A stretch of 22,486 bases of DNA. Origin: Plakobranchus ocellatus (taxonomy: Eukaryota > Mollusca > Gastropoda > Plakobranchidae). The position numbers and the translations under genes were made by a program. The first letter of the stretch is position 1. Each line of letters starts with the position of its first letter. The notes beneath the pieces are model-generated. The model made no database searches, was not told the DNA's origin, and was given only the letters and a program-made list of their open reading frames with translations. The stretch is taken from contig BLXT01000641.1 of the NCBI GenBank assembly GCA_019648995.1, positions 2,786,693-2,809,178 of the forward strand, given 5' to 3'. Below are positions 1 through 10,500 of the stretch, in pieces.

Positions 1-373
1 AGAATGATAAAGAGTTTAGATTGATAATGCTTTTGTTCATTCATCACATCTTATCTTATTTTCATGAAATTCTTTTTTTTTTTTCTTGCTATATTCAGTC
101 CACAGTAAGCACTACAAACAAGTTCAAATGCAGATTTTATTCCTCATTTTATTTCAAGTCTCCTCCCTCCCCCTCTAGACAAACACGTGTATATTTATAT
201 ATTGTATTACTTATATTATTGGTTAAAAGTTTTTGCGATGATGATGTTCCATTTTGGGCCTTGAGGCAAGAAATGTCGAAGTTAATTTTAATATTATCAG
301 TACATATGTATTTTGTCAGTAAGTATGATGCAAGTGTGTATAAAGATGTTTGAAGTTCAGAACACTGAACAAT
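1..373. other. AT-rich noncoding sequence
   Basis: No convincing exon. Short open frames on both strands have the composition of translated AT-rich noncoding DNA. A T-run at about 72-84 and a pyrimidine tract at about 160-178 are present. Confidence 0.5.
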
Positions 374-445
374 GGTTGGATTACTCAGTGGATACAGTGC
401 CTGCCCAGTACTCAAGTGGATCATGCTTCGAATCTGCACAACCAG
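374..445 (+). mobile_element. Degenerate tRNA-derived SINE head
   Basis: About 70 bp reads like a worn tRNA. An A-box-like GGATTACTCAGTGG lies near 378 and a B-box-like GCTTCGAATCT near 425. The ends GGTTG (374) and CAACC can pair as an acceptor stem, with CA after it. It is too degenerate to be a working tRNA. The spacing of the boxes and the lack of a clean anticodon arm fit the 5' head of a SINE; its body downstream is not clear. Confidence 0.55.
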
Positions 446-852
446 TCTCAAACTAAGTTATCCCCCCTTGCTTGTATCAGGAAGTTAATGTTGATGCCTA
501 ATTTTTCAGATCTGTAAGATAAAGAATATTAAGGCTGAAAGTAAGAAATGTTTTTTGAATGTTTCATGCGTTAAAGAATCCTGATTCTTTAAAATTGATG
601 AAAGTCGAGCGAGATAAATGAAGGCTAAATAGCAATTATCTTGTACAATTTTAAAATTAATCAAACGTTTTTAAAAACTCTGAGACTGAAATTAAAATGA
701 ATAAGCTTGCATAATTCTAGTCATGGTTTCTTTTGTTTTTGCACCGCTTTTCCCATCCACTATAGGTGATCTCAGGTTCTTTTGGGCCTCTATTTTAACT
801 CCAACAAAACTGTCACTTCAGATTTCATGACTAATTGCTTACGACTTTACCA
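446..852. other. Noncoding sequence, possible SINE body
   Basis: AT-rich with no coding signal. The part next to the tRNA-like head could be the remainder of the SINE, but I see no target-site duplication or tail that settles this. Confidence 0.4.
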
Positions 853-1863
853 CTAACACAGGCCATGGCAATCTGGCCGCTAACACTGAACAGGTAACAC
901 ATAGGCTTTGTCCATCTGGCCACTAACACACAGGCCATGGCTATCTGGCCACTAACAGTTAACACATAGGCTTTGTCTATCTGGCAACTAACACACAGGC
1001 CACGGCTATCTGGCTACTAACAGTTAACACATAGGCTTTGTCTATCTGGCAACTAACACAGACCACGGCTATCTGGCTACTAACAGTTAACACATAGACT
1101 TTGTCTATCTGGAAACTAACACATAGGCCACGGCTATCTGGTCACAAACACACAGGCCATAGCTGTTAGACTACTAACTCATAGACTAAGGATATTGCCA
1201 CCAACACACAAAACATGGATATATCGTCACTAACAGTTACCCAAAGGCCATTTCTAATTCTATATGGCCCCTAACACATAGCTCATCCTACATGTATCTT
1301 GCCATAAGCAAGAACACAGACCGTGGCTATCTGGCCACTAACAATAACATAGAGATCGTGGCTATCTTGCCAAAAACACATAGCTCATGCACATGTGGCC
1401 ACTAACAATAGCAAGAACATCATACCTGTCAGGCCATGGCTATCTGGCCACTAACACACAGACTACTACATCTGGCCACTAACACATATGTTATCTAGCC
1501 AGTTACACACAGCCTACTGCGCTCTGGTCATTCACATACAGACCATGGCTATCTGGTCACTTAACACACAGATCATAGCTATGTGACCATTCACACGTAG
1601 CTCATGATTATCTGGCCACTACCACGCAGATCATGGCTATCTGTCACCTAACACACAGACCATGGCTATCTTGCCATTAACACATGGCTCACGCCTATGT
1701 GGCCACTAACAGTAGCATGTACACCATGGCTACCTAGCCACTAAGACGTAGATCATAGCTCTCGCTGGTCACCAATACATTCACCTACTTTGTGGATCTA
1801 GCCACTAAGACGCAGATCATAGCTCTCTCTGGTCACCAATACACCCACCTACTTTGTGGATCC
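853..1863. repeat. Minisatellite 1: ~29-bp unit with a 65-bp higher-order form
   Basis: The monomer is about TAACACACAGGCCATGGCTATCTGGCCAC with one or two bases changed per copy; roughly thirty copies fill 1 kb. In the left part, pairs of monomers plus a TAACAGT spacer make a ~65-bp higher-order unit repeated from about 890 to 1100. At the right end a 64-bp block is duplicated (1741-1804 and 1805-1863). The array degrades from left to right. No reading frame runs through it. Confidence 0.9.
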
Positions 1864-2284
1864 TTTGTATTTCCTGAAGCACTGAGCCTGTAGATTTTAA
1901 CACTGAGAAAAATGTGCTTTTCCTTCTTTTTTAATCCTTGTAAATGTTCAAGAAATGTTAACTGTATTAGTTCAGATATTCAAGTTTGCTTTTCATTTTA
2001 AAAAAATTAAACCAATAAGTAAAGATAAAATGCCATGGACTTGACCATTCATTCAATTGAAAACTTTGTAAATATCACATCGGTTTTTCCCTCCTTATCT
2101 TGCTTGCCTGTTCTCTGCCCTTGAGGCATTATTGGTCATTTAATGTCCTGCCTCTTTCATATATTATTACTGTATATCTTGTAATTTGACTGCAGTGTTT
2201 TATCCACGATTTGTGAGCTAGTTTTGTTGGAATTCAAGGAGATGGAAAATCATAAGCCTAAATGTTATCACCATGACAATGTTG
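1864..2284. other. Unique AT-rich spacer between two minisatellites
   Basis: No coding frame, splice pair or repeat is recognised. It ends in the first unit of the 50-bp minisatellite. Confidence 0.5.
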
Positions 2285-3800
2285 AAAGCACAATGTGTAA
2301 CTGAAGGTATATTTTTATTAGACATGTAGGCCTATAGGTGAGGATACATGCAACTGCGGGTATACTTTTATTAGATATGTATAGATGAAAGTACAATGTG
2401 CAACTTAGGGTAGACTTTCTTATAGCCTTCATGTTTAGGTGAGAGTGCAATGTGTAACTGAAGGTATACTTTCATTAGACATTTAGAGGTGACAGTACAG
2501 TGTGTATTTGAGGAAATACTTTCATTCTAGCATAGATGTGTAACTGAGGGTATGCTTTCATTTTTTTATCATACATGTATAGGTGAAAGTAAAACGTGTA
2601 ACTGAGACTGTGAGAGTATAATTTCATTATACATATATAGGTGAGAGCACAATGTGTAACTGAGGGTAGACTTTCATGATACAAGTATAGGTGAGAGCAC
2701 GTGTAACTGAGGGTATACTTTCATTCTACATGTATAGATGAGAGTACAATGTGTAACTAAGGGTAAAATTTTATCGTACATGCATAGGTTATAGAGCACA
2801 ATGTGTAACTGAGGGCATACTTTCATTAAACATTTATAAATGAGAGTACAATGTGTTACTGGAGGTATGATAATATTATTATGCATGTATAGGTTAGAGC
2901 ACAATGTATAACTGGGTTTGGCATTTCATGATACATGTATAGGTGAGAGCGCATGTAACTGAGGGTATACTTTCATTATACATGTACATGTATAGTTGAG
3001 AGTACAATATGTAACTGAGGGTATAATTTCATTATAAATGTATAGGTGAGGGTGTCTTTAACTGAAGGTAGACTTTCATTATGCACAGCAGTGGAAACCT
3101 CATAATTCGAAGTGCCATGGAATAGATGAAAACTTCGAATTATTAAGAGGCAAAAGTAGGGGTAAAAAAAAAAAAACACCACCTACTATTAAACCTACAT
3201 TCGGCATCCCACTTTCCTTCCCTCACCCTAGTTTGACCCCTCCCCTCTTCCACGTTGTTAATAATGACACTCCTGGGGTATGCCAGCTTTATTTCAACAG
3301 TGATCAGCTCTGTTTTGGGAGTGGCGAGAGGAAAGCAAATTTTTTTTCTTACTGTGTTTTGTGGCGATGTGGACTTTAATTATGAAAATCGACTTTCTTT
3401 GACTTCGAAAAATGAGTTAGAACTCAAGAGAGCCAAAGAAGAGATAAAAACCTCAGATAATATTTCGATTTATGAGAAATTCGAATAATCAGACTTCGGT
3501 TTTTGAAATTCCACTGTACATGTATAGATGAGAGTACAACGTGTAACTGAGGGTATAATTTTATTATACATGCATAGGTTAGAGCACAATGTGTAACTGA
3601 GGGTATACTTTCATTATACATGTATAAATGAGAGTACAATGTATAACTGAGAGTATAATTTTATTGTACGTACTTAGGTTAGAGTACAATATGTAACTGA
3701 GAGTGTAATTTTATAATACATGCTTAAGTTAGAGCACCATGTTTAACTGAGGGTAGACTTTCATTATACATGTAGAGGTGAGAGCACAATGTAGAGCCGA
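2285..3800. repeat. Minisatellite 2: 50-bp unit, interrupted by an insertion
   Basis: The unit contains GTGTAACTGAGGGTATACTT, then TCATTATACATGTATAGGTG and AGAGCACAAT. About 16 units lie at 2285-3088 with spacing mostly 46-58 bp, one near 36 bp. After a 428-bp insertion about six more lie at 3517-3800 with starts at 3541, 3591, 3641, 3691, 3741 and 3791, exactly 50 bp apart. The units contain stops in several frames, so the short open frames here are not genes. Confidence 0.93.
3089..3516. mobile_element. 428-bp MITE-like element, pogo/Tigger style
   Basis: It begins CAGTGGAAACCTC and ends GAAATTCCACTG, giving an 8-bp perfect terminal inverted repeat CAGTGGAA. Subterminal AATTCGAA and CTTCGAATTATT motifs occur at both ends in opposite orientation. 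CAGTGGAA-type ends with TTCGAATTA-rich subtermini are typical of non-autonomous Tc1/mariner-pogo elements. TA follows the right end, but the left flank does not show a clean TA, so the target duplication is unproven. It splits minisatellite 2 in mid array. It encodes no transposase. Confidence 0.65.
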
Positions 3801-4957
3801 GAATGAGATAAAACAGACTTAAGGTATAAGTAGCTCATAATTTGTCTTGTCTGCCCAACACCATTCCCTCTTTTATTGCCCTTCCCACCTCAAAATTTTG
3901 ATAGAGTTTATAATTAATAAAGTTGAGAGTTGCTAAAGAAAACTCTGGATTGTTGGGATTTTCATTTTACATGTATAGGTTAATGTTTATTTATTTTAGA
4001 CAAATGAAAAATAAAAATATAACAATAATATGTATTGGCATAAGATTAAATAAAGTCTAAATTATAATTTGGATCAACTGTCATTGTATTCAGTGATTAG
4101 TTTGACTTTCCAGCAGATCGCACTGTTAAGAAGCTCATACTATAGCTTCTACAATAGTATTATTGCAACTCCCTCAAGGTATATCCATACTAAAAGGGAC
4201 TGTTAATGGTACATGTACTGAGTTAATAGCAAAATATACACAATCTCAAGAAAGGAAAAGTGCTCTCTTGTTTGAGTTCTTAATCTCAGCTCTCTTCTCT
4301 CCGCTGCACCAACTATCATGCACTCTTAAGGTATAAGTAAATCTGTCTTATGGAAATCGTTGAATTAAATAATAGTATGGAGAGTCCATTAGAGAGAGGA
4401 AACTTGTCAAAATTAGTGTAGAGGGAAAGAGGAGAGGCGAGAGGAAAAATGAAACAATAAATCATTCTCTCTCTTTTTGTATTTATATTTTTGATAAATC
4501 AACATGCCGTTTAATTATTATATAAGAGATAGTTTATATCGACATGAGACAAGTCATCCCATTAACGTTGATTTATGTGGAGTACACTGTACTCATATAT
4601 ATATCACAAATGAGATTTCTGTTGGGAAATTGGATACAGTTTGGGAAGTTTTTGTGATACCCTGTACATGCATATTTTAAATTGTTCATGTAGTGACTTG
4701 ACAAAGATTCTATTTGCCATGTAATTGTGATTAAAAATTTTTTTTTAATCTAGCTGTTTGATATACATAAGACACAGTTTGTTCATTCTATCCTACTTTT
4801 AAGAAAAGTTACAGCATTTTTTTTCCTACGTCTTTTGATCAAAAAAAAGAAAACCGGTTTTGTATGGTAAAAATCTCTGAATATAAAATCCAAACATAAA
4901 GAAGAATGAAATTTTAACACGATTTTTTGCTAATTGCTTCTCATGACTGATCCACAG
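3801..4957. other. Noncoding sequence with a possible 544-bp inverted-repeat element
   Basis: No exon recognised. A 15-bp sequence, CTTAAGGTATAAGTA, occurs exactly at 3818-3832 and 4325-4339. It is flanked on the outer sides by an inverted pair, ATAAAACAGA (3808) and TCTGTCTTAT (4342-4351). This could mark the ends of a degenerate MITE. An isolated fragment like minisatellite 2 (ACATGTATAGGTTA) appears near 3970. Confidence 0.4.
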
Positions 4958-5079
4958 CAAGGATCCGTCAGAATTTCAAGGATGCTAATCTTCAGAACTT
5001 CATTGGTGAGAAAAATTTCTCTAATCTAGAGGATTTTGATAAGAGTTATGTGGTTCCTTTTCGAATCTTCTTTGTGTAA
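4958..5079 (+). CDS. Possible plus-strand exon of an unknown gene
   Basis: After CCACAG at 4957 a frame reads RIRQNFKDANLQNFIGEKNF, continues for about 18 residues through VVPFRI and stops at TAA 5077-5079. A strong donor, ATTG|GTGAGA at 5005/5006, would instead make a 48-nt internal exon. The composition is more protein-like than its surroundings. The polypyrimidine tract is weak and no partner exon was found. No family is recognised; it may be chance. Confidence 0.22.
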
Positions 5080-5210
5080 CAGTTTGAAACAGAACACCAC
5101 AATTGTGGTAATGAGTTCAGTGCACTCGTACATATCATATCATTTCTCACAATCAGTAGAACAATAGGGAGATTACATAAAAAAAAGGGAACTTTCAATT
5201 TTTTCAGAAT

Positions 5211-5222
5211 TTTATTTTTATT
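5211..5222 (-). promoter_or_regulatory. Tandem AATAAA pair on the minus strand
   Basis: Two abutting AATAAA hexamers read on the minus strand. They could end a minus-strand transcript, either that of the putative membrane-segment exon at 5735-5644 or a long alternative 3' UTR of the giant gene. In AT-rich sequence such pairs also arise by chance. Confidence 0.35.
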
Positions 5223-5643
5223 CATAAAAATTTTTTGGCAGTCTTATGGCTTGCCCTTTAAAAATGCTATAGTGTATTTCTAGAACATACAGAATTACAT
5301 CAATTTGTACAGGCGCAAAAACACAAAACTGCTACAAACAAAATGTCTGTAGGGCTACAATCTTACAGGGTCACTGAAAAAAATAATTCTCTTAGAAGTA
5401 ATGATAATGTTTTATAGACTTACATATGTGTCATGAGAAAGATTTTTTTAGTACTGTAAAAATTTACAGAAAAAATTATATAAAAATCTGCATAGTGATA
5501 TAGTGATGTGAAAGAGACTGAAAGAAAAGAAGGGTGACTTTAGGTTGTGTAACAAATCACAGCAAGTTTCAACAGAAGAAAAAAAAAATTTCAAGGATAT
5601 TTTTACAGTGGTCTTCATTTTGGATTAGTTAAATACAATATAC

Positions 5644-5735
5644 CTTTCTTCTCGTCTGCTTTTTTGTTTCTTCTTCATGATTAACAAAAGGCCTATGGTC
5701 AAAATAAGCACAATAATAACAGTGAGATATGGGTA
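5644..5735 (-). CDS. Possible exon encoding a transmembrane segment and stop-transfer tail
   Basis: The minus strand reads YPYLTVIIVLILTIGLLLIM followed by KKKQKSRREE: a 20-residue hydrophobic stretch and then a dense basic tail, the layout of a type I single-pass protein. The donor AAAG|GTATAT at 5644/5643 is reasonable. The acceptor TCTAG at 5737-5736 has a poor polypyrimidine tract. Downstream acceptors with long T tracts exist at about 5540 and 5385 (TTTTTTTCAG|TGACCC); the latter would add SDPVRL and a stop in the correct phase. No extracellular exon is found, and AT-rich DNA can mimic membrane helices. Confidence 0.3.
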
Positions 5736-5736
5736 C

Positions 5737-6599
5737 TAGACTAGCGTATAGTCATATCACCTGGTGTCTTGGCCAAGGGTTGTAACTTTTACCAAAACAG
5801 AATTGTTTGTACCGACTTATTAAGCTCGTTAACTTCATTTTTAAATGAGAAAAAAAATATAATTTTAGAAAAAAAAATATACTTTCAGAAAATCTATAAA
5901 TGTTTTGTGTGTGTGTGTTTGGGGGGGGTGGGGGGGTGAGAGAAATAAAATTTGTTGGAATAAAAAAAGTGATAAACCAACAAAATATTTCTCTTAAACT
6001 TCTCTTGCTGTACCCGTTTCTGTGCGATTTTTTTTTTTTGGCGCGTGTGTATTTGATTAGAATTAAAAACAAAAATAAGATGGGGAAAAAGCAAAGTGTA
6101 AAACAGACACGCACAAAAATGCGAAAAAAGAAGAAAGGAAAAGAGCAAGTGATAATATTTGTCCAAAATTCCACCTTCAGGACATTTATAAGAAGTGGTC
6201 TTGAAAAGATTTAGACTCTAGATCTAGACTTAGATCTTGTTGCTGCAGCCTCAGTCCTGGCTTTCAAAGCCACTTGTTGGGTTATCATCATTCATTCCAT
6301 GTAAGATTTATCATCTCAATGCAAATAATCTTCTATAAATTTCAGTTCCAGAAATGGAAAGGGCATCAAGGTTAGAAATGTGTCAAAATCGGTTGGGAAA
6401 CAAGATTCATATTGTCAAATTAAACCCTTTTTATATGGGCCTTTTTACTTTTCTTTTCTTCAATAACTGAAAGAGAAAAAAAATATGTGGTTTTCTTTAT
6501 AGAAGAACTTAGTCTTGCAAATTTTGCAGTTATATTCCAGCAACGCTGACCCAAGATTTCATTACTAGCAGCAGCGTTAGTAAACAATGAGGCATTAGG
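5737..6599. other. Noncoding low-complexity sequence
   Basis: Poly-A/T tracts produce Lys- or Phe-rich open frames at about 5752-6214 that are not genes. Near 6215-6240 there is a TCTAGATCTAGA-type motif. A Leu-rich minus-strand frame near 6568-6490 looks like a signal peptide but lacks a convincing donor. Confidence 0.5.
5906..5937 (+). repeat. GT microsatellite followed by G8-T-G7 tract
   Basis: A short (GT)n run abuts T3, G8, T, G7. The two long G runs could support G-quadruplex formation. It is noncoding. Confidence 0.85.
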
Positions 6600-6940
6600 A
6601 GACACATTGAGTTGGAAGAGGGTATGTCACATTGTGTTGGGGGGAAATATGCAGCATTAGGTCGGAAGGGGGTATTATATATATATATATGTCACATTGG
6701 GTCGGAGGGGAATATGTTGCATTAGGTTGGAAGGGGGTATGTCACATTGGGTCGGAGGGGAATATGTCGCATTAGGTTGGAAGGGGATATGTCACATTGA
6801 GTTGGAGGGGAATATGTAGCATTAGGGTGGGAGGGAGTATGTCACATTGGATAAGAGGGGAATATGTTGCATTAGGTTGGAAGGGGGTATGTCACATTGG
6901 GTTGAAGGGGGATATATTGCATTAAGTTGGAAAGGCTTAA
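6600..6940. repeat. Minisatellite 3: 50-bp unit made of two 25-bp halves
   Basis: The unit is TATGTCACATTGGGTCGGAG-GGGAA followed by TATGTTGCATTAGGTTGGAA-GGGGG. The halves are diverged copies of one 25-bp ancestor. About six to seven dimers are present. One unit carries a (TA)n expansion at 6676-6690. It is unrelated in sequence to minisatellite 2 despite sharing the 50-bp period, and lies just past the proposed poly(A) site of the giant gene. Confidence 0.92.
6676..6690. repeat. (TA)n microsatellite inside minisatellite 3
   Basis: The TAT at a unit junction is expanded to a pure TA run in one copy only. Confidence 0.85.
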
Positions 6941-6961
6941 GGCAGATACCTTAGGACTTTC

Positions 6962-6967
6962 TTTATT
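6962..6967 (-). promoter_or_regulatory. Candidate polyadenylation signal AATAAA of the giant gene
   Basis: An exact AATAAA on the minus strand lies about 455 nt after the TAA stop and would give a 3' UTR of roughly 0.5 kb. The cleavage site would fall at the edge of the 50-bp minisatellite at 6600-6940. A more distal tandem AATAAA pair exists at 5211-5222. Confidence 0.5.
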
Positions 6968-7422
6968 TGGGCTTATAAGTACTGCCAATTTTCTCTTTCC
7001 TTTCAAATAGTTGAGATATGATTTTACTTCACTAAAAAAAAAAATAAAAAACAACTTGGTCCCTGGTTTCTCACACAGGAATTCATCGATATAAAACTAA
7101 ATTAATCATTATCAATGTGATTGGAAGATGTATACCATCTGCATGCAGCAAACTACTTGGGAACACAAAATAATGTTCACATAATTAGAAGCTTCAATTT
7201 ATCCAGATCACAAATATGAATACAAACTTGCTAATCATGTCAAAGATAGTCATAGATAGGATTAAAAAACTGAGACAAAAGTTTCTGGGGGAAAAAAAAA
7301 ACAAAACATAATCATACAAAGATGATTCTGGCCGTGGGAAAAACTTTCCTGAAACGTGAAACTCACAATAAAAAAAAACGAAAAAATAGGTTCATTCTTT
7401 GAACTTCAATCATCGCAGACGT

Positions 7423-7524
7423 TTACACAGAACTGGATTGCATGTGTAGAATGAGGGCCCTGTACCGTGTGTAGATAACTCGCGCCAGCTGTCTGACTCG
7501 GTCACTCCGGCCATACCTTTGACA
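7423..7524 (-). CDS. Terminal coding exon: last helices of the LEDGF-like IBD and stop
   Basis: The acceptor is TTTTTTTTGCTTCAG|TGT at 7524. 33 codons and a TAA at 7425-7423 follow. The product begins CQRYGRSDRVRQLARVIYTR and ends QSSSV. It continues the ungapped alignment to LEDGF after the Lys-Lys pair: Arg405 is kept, Phe406 is Tyr, and Val408 is Arg (human numbering from memory). The closing helix ends in a Y-x-x-x-aromatic/aliphatic pattern as in LEDGF. The protein stops just after the domain, so it lacks the long tail that follows the IBD in LEDGF. Confidence 0.9.
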   Translation of the reverse strand, partial: CQRYGRSDRVRQLARVIYTRYRALILHMQSSSV

Positions 7525-10500
7525 CTGAAGCAAAAAAAATGTAGTTAAATTATAATCTTGTATGAATTTGTAAAGGTGCAAATTCTTACCGACATATTTT
7601 AATGAATATCACAGGAAAAAAAAAGAGAAACAAGCCTGGACATGATGGCAATTTAAATTGTGTGATTAAAAACCTGGACATGATGGCAACTTAAATTGTG
7701 TGATTAAAAACCTGGACATGATGGCAACTTAAAATGGTGTGATTAAAAACCTGGACATGATGGCAACTTAAAATGGTGTGATTAAAAATCTGGACATGAT
7801 GGCAACTTAAAATGGTGTGATTAAAAACCTGGACAATATGGCAACTTAAAATGGTATGATTAAAAACCTGGGCATGTTGGCAACTAAAATTGGTGTGAGA
7901 TTAAAAAGTCACTAAGTCAAACCTGATTTACAAATTACACACACACATAAAGCAAACATGTTAGATGTACTTTTTGGATGAGGACAGGTGTAGAGGGAAA
8001 ATCACTGCAGTCTAGATCAATGCAGAGCACCTCTATTTGCCTTACTCTTAATAAGGCATTGAGTATGTAATGTATTCATTCCAGTCTAATTATCTTGAAT
8101 TGCAATCTACATTATCAGGTTATTTACCGGAAATTGGCCTACAATCCATTTATTTCTTTTAAAATTTAAATTTTGTCGCAATAGCCTAATTCATTTTTAC
8201 GGGAGCCTCAAGTTAATTTTGGGCCTTAGAATCTGTTTCAAGTAATTTTTCTTGCTTTGGCGTAGTCAGCTATGCGACATCACACAATAGCAATGAGATG
8301 CAGTCAAGGCTTCATTGTACGAATGAAGTATCGTGCAGATTGGAGGCATATTTTCCACTTTATTGCAGCTTACTTGTCTTTAAAAGCTTGAGCATCTCCT
8401 GCCTCATCCACTCTGTTATTACATGAACGATCATGACTTGCATACCTTTTTCACCGAGTCAAGAAGAGTTGGTACTTTCAACAGCAAGTTTGGTGTGATG
8501 GGCAGCTGATCAAGATCCTCTAATGCTGCTATAGCCAGGGGAATGTTCTGGAATAGGACGGAGAAAATACACACATATGAGAGGACAAAATGTAGGCCTC
8601 AACACTTGCTGTTACTTGATAACTAAGATTCGGGTGCAAAAGATTATATTCAGATGGTGAGCCATGTAAACAAGCATGAATAGATGTTCTTTTCTGAGGG
8701 TGATGGTTTTTTTAAATTTATTTTAAACTTTCATTTAAACAGGTTAAAAATGTATTTTGATTTTAGATGTAAATGACTGGATCTCAGTACAAATAGCTGC
8801 CCCCGAGGAAATTTGCAAATAGAAGCAGTAAAAATTGTACAATTTGCCACAAATAATGCTAAAATTTGCCAAGCAATATGAGAAAAGGTTTTAGGTATTT
8901 TATATAAGTAATTATTTTCAAGATTTCCTTGTGTTATCCAGCACAAGTTTTTTTCCTCTAACATTTCCAAGTTTATAAACTTGAAATTGGCTGAGCAGGT
9001 GGTCTTTTTTCTTATTTGCATCAAGAAGAAATCTCTCCATATCCGATTAATAAGTTGAGATTTTTAACGTTTGAGTAACACTATCATTAAAAAATCTGAG
9101 TGACAAACACTGCAAAAGTAAACATAAAGGTTTGATTTAAAAGCAACTACATTTGAAAAAAGCCTGCAAGCTTGATGCTATTTAAGTCAGATTGCAGAAA
9201 TACTGAAGAAAGGATAAGCGATGCTAGACATAAGAAAGTCACCAGAAGGCACGCTCATCTTCCCTGTGCAGTTACTATGCTCTACCTACCGACAAGTAAG
9301 CCTGATAATTTGCGTAACAAGACTAGCCTCATGGTTTGCGCAACAATGGCTAGTAGAGTTATGCATGGTCACGTGATGGCACCTTCCCTTTCCCATATCT
9401 GACAGAGGGACTGACGTGTCACAAGGCTGTAATACACAAAGGATAGCTCTGATGCTTCGACAAGATGAAAGTCACAGCCGACTTGTGTGCTCCCGTACCA
9501 AAGAAACTAGAGTGGTTCCAATTATGTATTGTTGGACCTGTGAACTGCTGCTTCCAGTGTGGGCCAACGCTCAAACCTACTGTAGATGGTTAAACAAGCC
9601 AGGCCTGCTATGGGCTACCTTTGCTTCCAGACAATGATACAAGGAGCACACAGATCCTTCTCTTAAATTCTTTTCAATCAAGCCGTTAGTCTTAACACAA
9701 GTGATGAAAACAAACACACACAACTGCGAACAGTAGAGATGCAGAGTCTGATGAATAGGTCTAGCCCAAATATGAAAGCATTGTAATTTGTCTAGCATTT
9801 TGATGATTCAGTTGACTTTTAGGTTAATTCTACACATCCTTCGATCAATGGCCACACCTGTACTAACTAGGTCTAGCCCAGTGGTAGTGGTAGTGCTGAG
9901 TGGTGTAATGTACTTCTACTAGGCTGTAGTAATTATGCCTTTAAGTAGGTTTAGCGAAGTAGGTGGTGGATGGAATTAATCAGGAAAGGAAAGAAGTATC
10001 AGCAAAACTTTTTTTTTTTTTTGAAAACAAAATGCATTATGCTTGGATATATACATATATATATAGAGGAACACGTTTAAACCGAAATTCTAGGGAATGT
10101 GATTTCTATTTTGGTTTAAGCATAGCGCATTAAATAAATACATGTAAGATTAATAGAGGAGAGTGACCAGCTTCCGAAATACTAAGTTAAATCAATCTTA
10201 CCCATCGTCACACCACAATGTGAATGAACACGCCTATCCACCAAGCTTTCTCTCTTTCTTATTCATTTCTCTATCTCCTTCTATTTCTTTTTCAGTTAAG
10301 AGGTTCTTGCGCCTGTTATCGATGTAGAATAATAGAGCTTTCACAATTCATCATCGCCTAAGTTAGTTTTCCGGTTCTGAAGTCTCTACTTTTACAATTT
10401 AATCATCACCTATGTTTTCCGCTACTGAAGTTCTCAACAAGAGAGATGGCTTTATTACCGGCTGTGATGCAACAGTGTTTGCTTAGCTTAGCGCTGACAG

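Noticed and set aside
374..445. Functional tRNA gene
   Set aside because: The A and B boxes are degenerate and no clean anticodon stem and loop can be drawn; a SINE head is more likely.
2268..3182. Several minus-strand frames with Leu/His/Tyr-rich repeats
   Set aside because: Translations of the 50-bp minisatellite. The period is not a multiple of three, so each frame breaks after one or two units.
853..3800. CRISPR-like array
   Set aside because: The repeats are head-to-tail with no unique spacers, and the genome is eukaryotic.
5752..6214. Overlapping open frames on both strands rich in Lys or Phe
   Set aside because: They arise from poly-A/T and G tracts; there is no domain, codon bias or splice support.
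6490..6568. Leu-rich minus-strand frame resembling a signal peptide (MCLLMPHCLLTLLLVMKSWV)
   Set aside because: It ends in a stop within 25 residues and only weak donors (GTCAGC, GTTGCT) are available. Not enough to pair it with the membrane-segment exon.
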